From Karalla daura (Eukaryota; Chordata; Actinopteri; Chaetodontiformes; Leiognathidae): a DNA stretch of 64,000 nt. The position numbers and the translations under genes were made by a program. Positions within the stretch are counted from its first letter, which is position 1. Each line of letters begins with the position of its first letter. The DNA lies in contig CM055192.1 of the NCBI GenBank assembly GCA_029224185.1, positions 17,438,739 through 17,502,738 of the forward strand. The letters run 5' to 3'. Below, one piece after another: positions 12,244 to 25,400 of the stretch. The notes under the pieces were generated by a model. The model ran no database searches, had not been told where the DNA came from, and worked only from the letters and a program-made list of their open reading frames with translations.

Positions 12244-15200
12244 CTGGGAGGGGAGACAGTGAACATCAGTGAGGTGTGACATCGGGGAGGTAAATAAATA
12301 GCACAGCAAGGTCTACAAGAAAAAGGAGTTTTCATGCTTGTATGTCAGTCGAAACGAGCAGCCTTGGAAAGGCCAGGAAAGACACGATGCCAATTTAACT
12401 CATGGAGAGAATGTCTTTTTCTTGCTTCAAGAGCTTCCTGCTAATTTTGACATATTCATGTAGGCCTTTCAAAACCCAGCTGAGCCAGGAGAGCAGATCC
12501 TATCCTGTAATTGTCTACTAGAGAGAAGCGAGGAGGGGGGGGGGCGGGGAGGAGATCCCATTCTGCGAGCAGGAAACCCACAGAAATGTCTCCTTCAACC
12601 ATTTAATATGTCGCTACACAATAACAACCCTGTGCATCTGGAGCACAGGCTGCCAAAAAGCCAAACACACAGACACAGTTACACACACACACACATACAC
12701 ATACACACACACACAATTACAGACACACGTATTGACACATTTATCCTCGCACTCACACAGACACAACTACAAAAACGCACATGTGCATACATGCACATGC
12801 CCAACACGCACAGATAATGAATTCAGCAGTTCAGAATGGCTGAGCACAAGAAACTGGAGCCATATTGTTTCCTTCACACTGGTGAACTGGGCAGTATGCC
12901 CTTTACATGCTGTTCTACCCTTTCTCTTTCCCTCTTTCCCCATCACTCTCCTTCTCTTTTCCACTCCGCTCCTCACGGGCGGCAATACGCTGCTCTCTAA
13001 TTTTCAATTAAACTGGCAACATTGCACCATTTCATTTCCGTCTCAATTTCAGAAACCACTTCCTGGTCTTGGTCTGTCTCTGTCATTCTTTTTGTTTCCC
13101 ATCTCTGTCCCATTTCTTACCCCCCCACACACACACACCCCACCCCTCCTCCTGGCTGGGCACTGTTCCCGAGGCTCAGACTGAGCCACAGCCAAAATGG
13201 AGGAAAAGCACAATCAGCCACCAGTCCCCGAGCAGTGTGCATACAGCATTTGGTTGGGTCCCTCTTTCTTTAGCTTTTCCTCTTATTCCTGGAATCCCTG
13301 AGCATCTCCTTTTCCTCCAGAAACCTCCGGAACACACTGTGGCAGGTCTCTCACACAAAAAGACGGCATTAAACCAGCACAGCTCTGAATATTTTTTGAC
13401 TGATGCTCAACACACTGAAAATATTTCTCTGGCACGGGCATGTGTTGTGTTGCAACAAGCAGACACGGAGTAAATATGTTATACTACCAAGTGTTATTTT
13501 AACAGATCGGGAAAGCAAATTTTAAAGGTAAAATGAAGAGAGTAAGAGTGTTAAGCCTGTGGGTAATGTGCTTTCTAATGAACTAAGAGCACGGGAAGAT
13601 AAAGAGAGGCCTGACTGGTCTCCATTTAGAAGGCAGCAGAACATCTCACTCTATTGTTGCTCAAGGATTCAGGGCAGACAGTGAAATTAGTCTAATGCAG
13701 AAAGCACTAAGTAGCAGTAGTTTATGAGCTGTACAGAAGTGTGCACATGTTCAGCTCTCGGTCTCACACACACACACATGCACGCACACACACACACACA
13801 CACACACACTCACGCACACACATGCACACACTACAAAGTAGCAGAAATTTATGAGCTGCATACACGGAACATAAAACCGGTGACCTTCAGCAGTGTGAGG
13901 GGCCGTATAGCACTGAAGACCTGTTTCTCTGTGGAATAGGAAGTCACTACTGCACAGAGATACATGCTCATTTATTCACTGGCCCTGCGGTGGCAGAGAC
14001 CAGGCGTCAGACAGGATGAAGGGATCCTCCATGTGTTGTTATTTATTAAGACTGTTTCTCTGCACGCCCGTGTTTGAGCAAGTCACGTGACACAAGGGAA
14101 ATTATTCTGCGATTAAGGTGATACAGATAAGATGACTATGCAAATGTATATCTGAGAGATTACCGTCAACTGCAGCGAGGCCTCCTGATTAGTGGAGAAA
14201 AGCCCACATGTGTAAAGACAGATAAAACTGTTTAAATCCCGACAAACTATTTCTATTAAGGCATGATTTACAAACTCACAGTGGCATGCAGGGACGATAA
14301 TATGATTTTGCCTCTGTATCAGCTTGTGCATTGGGATGTTTTCATCGGCGTGGGCTTAGGCCCGTACGTGCATGTGTGCATGTACGGTTGTGTGGCATGC
14401 ATGCGTGTGCACACGCGGCTGTGTTTTAATTGGGCTAAAGCTGTGAAGTGAGGCAGTAAGTCATGTTACAGGAGGGGCAGGGGGGAGAATGGGGAAAAGA
14501 GAGGGTAATGGGGGAATGAGGGGGAGGGGAGACGAGGGAAAAGGCAGAAAGAGAAAGGGAAGAAGGAAAGAGAGACAGAAGGGGGAGGGGGGAGGAAGAG
14601 GCGGAGAAACAAGGGGAAGTCTGCGTGTGGATGTGGGGTTCCTAAGAGAGAGGCAACAAGGAAAGCAAGGGCAAGAGCTGCAGGAGCAGCACGAGGGGAA
14701 AATGGAAGGACACAGAAGACAGAAGAGGCATAACAACACTGTAGGGATAGCGTGGATGGGCTGTGGGGGGTGGGTGGGGGGTAGTGTGTATATGAGTCAT
14801 CCGTCCTGGATCCCCTGGGGTGGGGGGGGGGGTGTATTCTAACTGAGCCCCTGGCTTCTCCTCCCCGCCACTGGACTAGGCCCCAGTCATTAAACCCCTG
14901 GCTGCCAGCCAGCTCTTTTAACACAGGCAAGGGCCTTTTACGGCGTGTCTGTAGAAAATAAATCACACTGTGTGAATAATATATCTTTGGCAAAGGCATT
15001 GGCAGGAGAGGAGGAAGGGAGGGGAGGAAGGAGAGATTGGTGAATTATAGTCGTCTCCATCCATGCATTACGTTCTCTCTATCCCCAGCCAGATGTGCTC
15101 AAAGACAGCAGAATACAGAATGTACCACAAAACACATTAGTTTGGGAGTGAGAATAATGCCATTTTCATCGGCTCTAAGTCCACACAACAGTGTGCGTAG

Positions 15201-18200
15201 CATATTTGTAAATTGGAATCACCGTGACAAATGCGCTGCCATTTATATTTAAAATGGGGAAACCCTCTTAACTGACTTAGTACGTGATTAAGTCTCAACA
15301 CCAGCAAATAATACGCTTGTTACCACCAGGGAACAGAATAATATGCCGGGGCGCCAATTATTTTGGTAAGCATGCTCCCCATTTCGCCATGTTACCAGCT
15401 CCACGACTGTAGCAGGTTAAGATGACACGTAACTGGTCCTGCACCTAACTGTGCACCACGTCATATGGAGCGTTGAATGCGCACGCAGCAAATCCCGTCC
15501 AAGTGGTGCGAGTGTCATTTCAAACTCGTTAGCAAAATTTGTGGTCACGCAGGTGACTAAAAAGACGATCTGTGTCTGGCTTCCAGCCGCTTTTCATCTC
15601 CTCTATACAGGCCAATAACACTAACTTGATGCAACTTTTCTCTAACAGAAAAAAGAGTTTTGGTATCTGTAAGAAGATCAGCTCGCTTTTACCATGCGAT
15701 CTGCAAATCTCGACCTCAAATCAAACCCAATGTCATACTACTGTTGCTGCAATTGCTTTAAATTGGAGGCTTTGCCCAGGAAAGCGATGAGTGGCTTACA
15801 CCGCGATGTAGATTCAGAAATCCTGACCATACGTGAACTTTTGAGGTAAACACAAGTAACCAGCGGCTCTTTCAGTCTGAACCTCAAACCTCCAGCACAT
15901 CGTCAGAACAAGCTATGAATTCTGCCATACTGGCCCAGTACTGTATGTAAAGTGTGGTTACAGAACAAGCCCTAGAGTAATTGGTTCTTACCAGTGAGGG
16001 AGGGACTGGGGTTCATCTGTCCTTGCTCCTGCCTGGCAGTTTGGAATGACATTAAGCCCTGATCTCCAAACACAGCGAGCCTCGTCTTCCTGCTCCTCCC
16101 GCCGCACTCGTCTTCCCGTGACCCCAGGAAGAGGTCAGAGGCTGAGTCTGACCGCTGTGATTGGGTACTGTAGCTGCTCATGAAGCTGTTTATTGGCTGT
16201 CGAGTCTGACGAGAGTGAAACTGGCTGTCAGCGAGGGAGTGCGTGGACAGCTGGTCCGACTCAAACATCCCTAAGCTGGATCCCAGGCCCAAGCTTCTCC
16301 CGCTGGCCCTCTGCTTCTCCAGATGCTTTGAGGAGCCCTGATTGGCCAGGTCCCTCCTGTCACTCAACATGTTGAGCCGCGCATTGGTCTTCGCTCCGCT
16401 GAAGAGCCCGCCCAACTCCTGCCGGTCTCGCAGTGAGAGAAGGGGTTCATCCTTGTGCTTATGTTTGTGCTTGTGCTTTCTCTTATGGAGGCGAACCCCT
16501 GCAAGACCCCCGGCACTGCCACTGCCCAGGGACCCGAGACCTTCTCCTCTGACAGAGGGGCCCTGGAGGGGACCGCTGGCACTACGAAGTTTGGCCCCAG
16601 GCTGGAGCTTTGAGTGTCCACTGGGGTGGAAAGCCTTGGGAGGGGGGACGGCCGGCCTCATGAAGGGGGATGGAGGAGCAGGTCCTAGAGAATGATGGGG
16701 CAGGTAGAACGGCGGGGCAGGGGGAAAGTAGCCCAGACTCAGAGGAGGTGCGTAAGGCATCGCATACGGTGCTGCATAGTAATTACCCCCAGCCAGTGGA
16801 TAACCATATCCTTGAACAAAAGGCAGCTTTGATGTGATTGGCTCGCTGGCTTTGGCTGGACGGCCACGCCTCCTTTTGGCCTTCAGGTCGACACTCCTGC
16901 GGAGGTACGAGCTGGAGTCACAGGGATAGGAGTCGTAGGACAAAGGGTAGTAATGATGGAAGTTGAGGCGGAAAATGGACGGATATGGATGCTGGGGGTA
17001 GCAGGTGTATCTCCTGTGAGACACTCGTAGCTGTTGGAGCTTTAACACGACCTGCAGATAAATTAGAAAGAGGAAAAATTTAGGAAAACAAATCTTAAGC
17101 TGTTACACACACGCTCCAAGTCAAAGATTTGTCAGGGGAATCTACTGTTCTAACCTCCTCGAGTTCGGAGAGAAAGTGAAGATGATCCCGACTCTGTAGG
17201 CACTTCCTCTTCCGCCGATGATGTTTTTGCTTTTTCTCCTGCTGGGACAGGAAGTTGTCGGCCGCGGTCACTTGCCTCTCACAGCGTGCTCTGCTGCCTC
17301 TGTTGGATGCCTCCAGGGCTGCTGCCTCTGCAGCCTCAAACCCACACAGGTCAAATGAATACCTGTATGAACACAGCGCAAAACAGAAAAAACATTAAAA
17401 CACCGACTCGAAGAGTCTACGCACAAAATCTAGGACAACAGAAGCAACTTAGGGAGGGAGTAGCGCACCTGCGTCGAGAGGCTGGGCCCTTCTCAGTTTG
17501 ATCTGAGGTGCTGTTGTTGTCTGTCCCGATCCCACTATCGCTTGGAATAGTCTCCTCACTGTGGGACTCGCTGATGGGAGACAGAGTCACCTCTTTCACC
17601 GATGCTCCCTCCGAAAGGTGGGAGGGTGAATTAGCCAGGAGGCGTGGCGGTGAGAGCTTCCAACCTCCGGAGAGGAAGCCCCTGCCCAGAGGCTTGGAGG
17701 GCAGGGCTGAGATGGGCTGCAGACTGGGCATGGCGGCGTCAGAGTGACTGCCTCTGAGGGACTGAGCACTGGAGCTCGGAGACGAGGTTGTGGAAGGCAC
17801 TGCAGGGCTCTCGTAGAGACCAGACACGGACATTGACAGCCTGTCCCTGGTGGCTTTGGGAGGGTTGGAGCCCTGGGTTTCAGCTCTGGGTTTACGCCCT
17901 CTCTTTTTACCAATGTAGATGGTCCCCCTCTTGCTGACATTTATCTGCTTCCCCAGCCGGGCCTCGATGGTGGACGCCATGGCACTCATAGCCGAGGTAA
18001 CCGGGGCGGAGGACGACTTCAGGGACAGAGTGCCGTTCTGAGCCGAACCTGAGAGGATCTCGTTCAGGATGCTCTGCATTTTGCCCAGCTTCATCTTAGT
18101 CACCGGCCTGGAGTGGCCCCTGCCACGCTTCAGTTTCAGACCGTTAGAGTTGCCGCTGGTGGTGGAGGCGGCCATCTGCACTAAGGTGTTCAACGTGTGC

Positions 18201-21200
18201 GTCTTCCTCCGACGGTTTAGCCCGCCTGTGGTTTCCTGGGCCAGTGGGCTGGGAGGAGAGGTGGAGGTGCCCTCGTGGATGGTCTCCACCGTGAGCAGGG
18301 GCTGCTTCTTGGGGCGTCCTCGCTTCCTCTTGATGGGTGTGTGGACGGTCAGGCTGTCGGTGTTGGTGTAGAGGGGGCTGGAGGGTGTGATGGGGAAGGC
18401 TGAGGGTGGCTCAGCTAAGGTGGAGGGGCTACTGCGGTTGTCTCTCTGGGGGGACGTGAGGCTGGCATGGCTTTTGGCTTTCAGGTAGGACCACCTGTCC
18501 TTGGCCTTGCTTGGCCTGGAGCTGGCTGTGGAGCTGGTGCTGTGGCTGGGGCTGGGGCTCAGAGCCACCCTGGGGCGAGGGCTGGGAGTGGGGCTGAGGT
18601 TGGCCCTGGGTTTGGGGCTCGGGCTTGGACTGATGCTACTCCTGGGGCTGGGACTGGGGTTTGGGCTCGGTAACCTTGGGTTTGTGTTCAGATTGGGTTT
18701 GTTGATGTGATTGTGAGAAGGCTCTCTGTGTTTAAAGGTGTCAGTGCTGATCCGAGGACGGCCCACGGGGTTCTTCTTCATTCGATTTGCACTTAAAGCT
18801 GACTCTGCGTCAGACCCGCCTGTCAGCGTCTCCCCTCTCTCTGCCCTGTCTACCCTCTCTGCCTTCTCTCTTTTATCACCTTTATCTGATTTTTCTGTCC
18901 TCTCTCTACTGACATCAGCCTGACTTGAGAGTCGAGAATCGTTTTTGTAAGTGTCCATCTTATGTGCTACTTTGGGTTCTGGGGGCCCAGGCTGGTGTTT
19001 CTCTGTAATGTCAGAGTCCTGCCGTTGCTGTGATTGCTCCTCTACAGAAAATGACTCATCAAAAGAGGGCCTCCTCCGCCTCTTTCTTCCTTTCCCTTCC
19101 TCTGCCAGTGTGGGCATCCCTCTGTCATCTTCATCCCCTCTCCTTCCACTACTGGCTCGTTCTCTTTCCTCTTTTCTCCTCTCCTCTCTTTCTTCAAGGT
19201 ACCTCTCAGCCATTTCCTCCTGCCTGTACTTCTGCCTCTCTTCCAAATGAGATGGGCTTTCCGATCCTTTCTCTGGATGTCTTCCCCAAGGTGCATCAGT
19301 ACTATGGGGGTTGCAGAGCATCCTCTGGGAGTCCTTCCTGCCATACTTCCTCTTGATGTTCCCAAAGAGCTGTTCACTGACCTCTTGCAGACCCCTCCCC
19401 CTAGAGAGATACACACAGAGAAAATATGATGACAACCAAAATGGAAGGAGAGGGAAAGACTGTTTGGTGTCTGTACAAACTTGTACAAACTAGCACAATC
19501 TTTATCAACAGAAAACATATATCTATTTATCATATCTTGTAAATTATTGCAATATTTTTGTTACTTTTCACTTTCTTACTTACTTTAAATTAATATAATT
19601 ATTATAACAATAAGTTAATAATTGTAGCACATGAGACTGGCTGGTAAAAGAAAACTCTGTCCTAGAAATAGACAAAGTTGTAACACAAAATATCCCATTA
19701 CAAACACAGTATCATATCGCTTCCCTTCCTTAATGTGGGGCATTGCGTGGTGCAGTATTTTTGTTCCAGTGATCATGTTTGGCTCATGTCAGGATGCCAT
19801 ACCTGCTGAGAGAGGTCAGGTTGAGAATGCTGGCATCTGTGACCACTGGCAGCTGCAGGTCTGGAGTCAGGGACCTCTGAGGCGAGGGGCTGCGTGCCGC
19901 TGTTCCTGAGAACGGCTGCGTTGGATCGAGCAAAGAGCTCCTACTGGCTCCTGCCAGATCTCTGGCTGGCTCAGAATCTGCAGGGCTGGCTGGGGATGCA
20001 GAAGGTGCCGTAGACGTGATCCAGTCTGGATTGATTTGGTGTTGGTGTGCATGAGTGTGCTGGAACTGTTGCGTGAGGGCGTGCTGTGTTTGCTGTGTGT
20101 GTGAGAGTGTGTGCGTGGGAGGGAGGGGGTTACGAAGCTGGTGTTTGGGCGGAGTGTGATCTCCCAGTAGTTGCAGCAGGCCTCCCTCTCTCTGCTCAGG
20201 CATCCTGAACTGGCGCTCGTATGTCTGGTGACGACAGAGAAGAGAAGCAAAGTCTGGTTACTACACAGACACAGCTCTCACAAGACAGCCGCATATAGCT
20301 CCAAGCACAGACAGATGATTTAATGATAATGCCATCATAAAATTATAAGTGCTCAATTTCCTGTTCGCACAGTATCAGACCATCTTCACATAGATAATAC
20401 ACATGGAACACAGCACCCAGTGTCTGCGTGCACTTTCTTTTTGTCAGATCTGTGATTTGTTGTGCTCTAATGTGACACGCTTGTCTTTTCACGGCAGGAC
20501 TGAGGCTTTTAATGCATCTTGTGTCTATGAGCAAACAGTGTGCCACAAAACAAAAGGCTTGTTTACAGAGCAATTAAATTCCTGTGGCAAGGATGCTGCA
20601 TGCTGTGAGAGCTGGGGAGGGGTAGCGCTGGGGGTGTCTGACTGCACACCATGTTTAACACAGTAGCCTAGCTCAGCTGTGTCCCTGACTGCCCTCGACG
20701 CAACATTACGTCCTATCTATCCTCTTTATTCTCCTGCGTTCCTCACAAAAAAGCGACTTGTATCATCTCTTTTACGATCCCAGAACTGCTTATACAACAT
20801 GTGCGGCACATCCAAAAAAAAAAGGCATCGTTTGTCCATGTTTGTCAAGTGGACCCCAAATCTGAAGTCATCCTTTACATTTTGTCCAGTTAAAAATGAA
20901 AATGCAGAGGCTTGACATTCAGTATGAGTCAACACAACCCTGCTTTATGTATCACTGCTGCATAATCAGTGTGCTGCTGGAGGATGAGAAATAGAGCAGC
21001 GGATGGCCTTTGTGGTTTAGCCTGTTATTAACAGACTCAGTATGACGCAACAAGACACTGTTCTGCTGCGCTGCAGGCAGATGTAACCTAACCACAGGCC
21101 TGCCTCTAAGCACATACACACAAGCTTGCAAGCGCAAGCGCACACGTACACATCCACAGACACACACACACACACCCATACAGATGCTCAAGGCTTTACA

Positions 21201-22002
21201 AAGTCCTGCCTTCACACATAGTAGCACAAAATGCTAATGCCTGAAAACAATCAGGCAACCAATTTTAGTCTCGACGGATCAGCACCCTGCTAGATGATTT
21301 GCTCTTGCTTTTTGCAGAAATCACACACACACACGCGAGCACATTTACACACACAATAATGAAACACATATTGTGTGAAGCACATATCGTAATGCACATT
21401 TCTCTCTTATGCCCAGCCAGTGTCCCATTCAGCCTTCATTTTGTCAGCCACTTTCACTCTCCTCTATCCCCTCTCTGTCACTATCCTCTCTCTGCTCTCC
21501 CATCAATCAGCAGTCAGCCACTCACGCTCATTTTCTACTTCCACACCAGTAACCGGGGCTATTTGTCGGCGAGATGCAAACTGCACAAGCTAACGGGTGC
21601 AAATGCACACAAGGATGCCCTGTAATATAACCCTCAGCGCATGCAAACACCAAATGGCGTAAATGATTAACAGTGTCAGAAAATACATGTGATAACAGTG
21701 CATGCGCCCACGCACACGCTCATTTATCTCTTTATCTGCTCCTCTTTTAACACTCGATAATGGTATCCCTTCTGCACTCTGGCATGTGTGTGTATCTGTG
21801 TGTGTGTGTGTATATAAGAGTGGATGTGTGCATGTGCATGGTGACACTGGAGAAGAGACACAGCCAGTGCGCAGAGGGATAAGATGACAGACACCTGATA
21901 CACACGTGTTCTCATTTAACCTGTCCTGGAATACCTGCTGTTTCAGGTTAAAGCAGGGCACGGAAAAGAGACAGGCTAGGCGACAGTGGCGGTGGTTAGA
22001 GT

Positions 22003-22056
<54 letters not shown>

Positions 22057-22345
22057 AGATGTATCCTCCCCACCAACCACAAAGCAACCACAGAGAGATA
22101 ATAAAAGGAGGAGGCATGGACACCTTTCCCTCTAGATATCGAAGCAAAAGAGAGGGAAAAGAGAAAACAGAAATAAGGAGCGCTCAGCCCCCCCACCACC
22201 ACCACCCTCCCCTTTCTGGTTGTGGTTGGGTTATTGGCACCGATTCAGCTTTTTGTTCTTAGTTTCCGCCCTTCTACCACCCTCTCCTCCTCCCTCTCCC
22301 CTCCCCTTCTCTCTGCCTCTTACACTCCATGAAGCAATTCCAGGC

Positions 22346-22414
<69 letters not shown>

Positions 22415-25400
22415 TCTAATATTCACACAAGCAAATATAAATAGATTGAGATACTACCACAGTTGTTGTTGTGAACACAGTGTACGAGCAGCTCCTTATC
22501 CTCCTGCCCTTTACAGAACTTTGGTCGCTCGGGCAACTTAACAGGTTTAAATATGTCCTCAACATTTCGATTAGTGCTTTACACTTTCCCTATCCTGTTT
22601 TTATGAGTGTCGTGAGGCCTTTGCTGTCTCTATCATGTAACTGTAAAAACCCCATACCGCAGCTGCAGTTGCTCAGGGCACAGAAACAGTGCTGCGCTCT
22701 GCAAATTGATTCTGATATATCCCTGTAGTACACACACGCTGGCCCGCTCCTGTCATGTGCTGTGTGGATAGGGACCGTGGTCTCCCTGTGCTACTGCTGG
22801 CCTGCAGCAGGGGGCAGTGGTCAGGACATCAGCACTAACATGGACTCTGACCCTCAGGAGCAACACACACACGCACGCACAAGTGCTATGAGCCTTCGGC
22901 CTTTTCCACGCGGCTCTTCCTCTATAAGTCCCCCCTGGCCACATTTAGACAGGAGGAGCGAGGCCAACGCAAAACAGAGCACAAAGCATGTTTAGCCCTC
23001 AACACATGTGATGCACTTTCCCTCCCTCTGGGCTCCGGCGGCTGCGCTCAGGGGTTAAGGGTCGTACTCTGCGGCTGGGTCAACAACCGTTTCTGGGATG
23101 TCTTCCTCTGGGTGAGCGCTGCAACAACACGGACTGGTCTCAGGCGCTCGCACAAAAGCCCTCCCGCAGCAGACAGCGGGCAGATATGGAGCCGCACATT
23201 CCTTTCCACTGGTGATGTAACCATCAGATAAGGTCAGAGCGCAGCGGAGGAGGTCAGGGATAATATGTGACTAAGTGCTGCAATCACCCAACAGAAAGGC
23301 ACTTTGCAAATGAGTCAGCATATATTTACCGACAAACGCGTGCGTGTGTGTGCGTGCGTGCGTGTGTGCTACATTCATGCTCTCAGCATGTAAAAAGTTG
23401 TTCTCTTTTCTCCTCTGGTTTGACATGAAGGAGGTATGTCACAGCCCCTCCTGTCCTTTCCTCTCCTGCAGCCTCTCGTTTTCCACTGTTGAATAAACTG
23501 AGTGGAACTTCTCTTTCACACACGCACATGCACACGCACACACACACAGAGCACCCTGGCTGCACCATTATGCTGTGAAAGAACACCCTAAACAGTCACA
23601 CCCAAAGCTCACAAGCCAGCACACATATACACACATATACACCAGCAAACATATACACAAACTCCACGCACGCAAACGCAGACACACACAAACACGCTGC
23701 CCTTCAAATAGTTTTTCGCAGCCTTTTATTTGGCTGCACGCCCAGTGGTTAGAGTGTTTCATTTTTCCCTGTGTATGGAACTGGGCAGCTGTCCAGGCAG
23801 ACACACAAAGAAAAAGGGAGAGAGAGAGAGAGAGGCACAGAGAGACAGAGGGAGAGAGGGAGAAACAGGGAGGGAGGGGGTTACTGAAAGAATGAGTGCG
23901 GCAGAGGGAGGGAATAAGAGAACCAGGAGAAAAACAAGAGGAGAGGTGCCTAGACCCGTTAACAACTAGTTCCCTCCAAAAACCTTATGATTGATATGAT
24001 CCTCCTTTTCCCTCTCTCTCCCTGTCGCACACACACAAACACACACACACACACATGCACACGCACACATACACACTCTCCTTGGCTTTGACACCATGCT
24101 GTCTCCCTCTGCTCCTGTGGCCTTGTGTGCTGCCCCCTCCCCTCCAACACCCCCCCATCTCATCCCTCCTTTTCTTCTTCTTTTCTCTTTTCTGGAGCTG
24201 ACCATTCTCCCCCTGTGGGAACTACCCCCCCACCCCCCATCCCCACCCTCTCTCCAGCGCCATTCAGAGCGCTGCTTCACTGTGATCTGCGTTTCTGACA
24301 GCTCTGCGCGCACACACAGACACACACAGCTCCTCTGCAAACAAACACCATGAATACTAACACGGCTTTGTGTCCACAGCACTTAAAACGGGGTAGAGAG
24401 GGGGAGGAGGGAGGTGGGATGGGGGGAGTTGAGGGCGGGCGGGCGGGCAGGCGGGCGGGTGGGGGGGGGGTGGGCAGAGAAAAGGAGGGAAAAGCGACGG
24501 AGGAGAAAAGAGGCACTGTGTTGATCTTGTGGCCACTCTCACAGACCTCCCCCTCCCTCCCTGCCAACCCCTCATCCCTGTTTCTCGTTCTCTCGTTCTT
24601 CCCACCAGTTCTCCCGGGAATAAAGACTTCCATTCATGCGCCTGAGGAGACCCACAGCAGGGGAGAGAAAAGTGGGAGGAGAAGGGGGAGGAAAGAGGAG
24701 GGGGTGTCAAGGTGGGACAGTTTGTGGATCGCTCGGATCAGGCCCACTGCCTAAAACTGTGCGTGTGTGTGTGTGTGTGCGCCTATATGTCGATATGCAA
24801 TCAGTGTGTGCTGCCTGAGCCAAACACGCCACTATCACAGATCTGTTGGCACCCGTGCCAGCAAATGCATCGTCTGGGAAAGTTGGGTGGGAAAGTTTGG
24901 AAACTGGGCTCCATTCAAAACTTCCACTCCTGGATTAATGCTGCTATCCCAGTTCCATGTGTTCAGCCTACAGCCACGGTCACAGTTAAGCAAAAAACGA
25001 AAAAAAAGGGCACAATTATTTAGGCCAAAAGCTCTCTTTTTTTCCACATGCTGTTTTGTATCCTCCCCGCTGAGTACGATCAAGCATTCGTTCTACCGCA
25101 CATTTGTCCTTTATCTAACTGTTAAGCAGAGGCCAGATTTAATGCACGGCAGTGGGTCTCAAGTAAAATGTTCCCTCCTACGTCCACAGCAGTAATCCTT
25201 CAGATTGGAGTGCTCCTAAAGATAGCAGCGAAACACCCAAGAGTCTCCTTGTCACACTCTCTTCAGACACGCTCAGACGTAGATGACTCAATCTGAACAA
25301 AAGTCTGTGATTGGCTGAACCGAAGCATGTTATTACGGCACAATTGGAGGTTTTCATCCGTTCAGTAATGACAGAGACATTTACATGCTACACAAAGTAT

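Noticed and set aside
14461..14999. Pro/Ser-rich minus-strand frames of 92 and 177 codons
   Set aside because: They translate a purine/pyrimidine-biased tract in the last setbp1 intron. The setbp1 frame is complete without them.
18467..18710. Plus-strand frames GAGAG/GLGLGL opposite setbp1 exon 3
   Set aside because: These are antisense shadows of the PSPSP array in the setbp1 coding strand.
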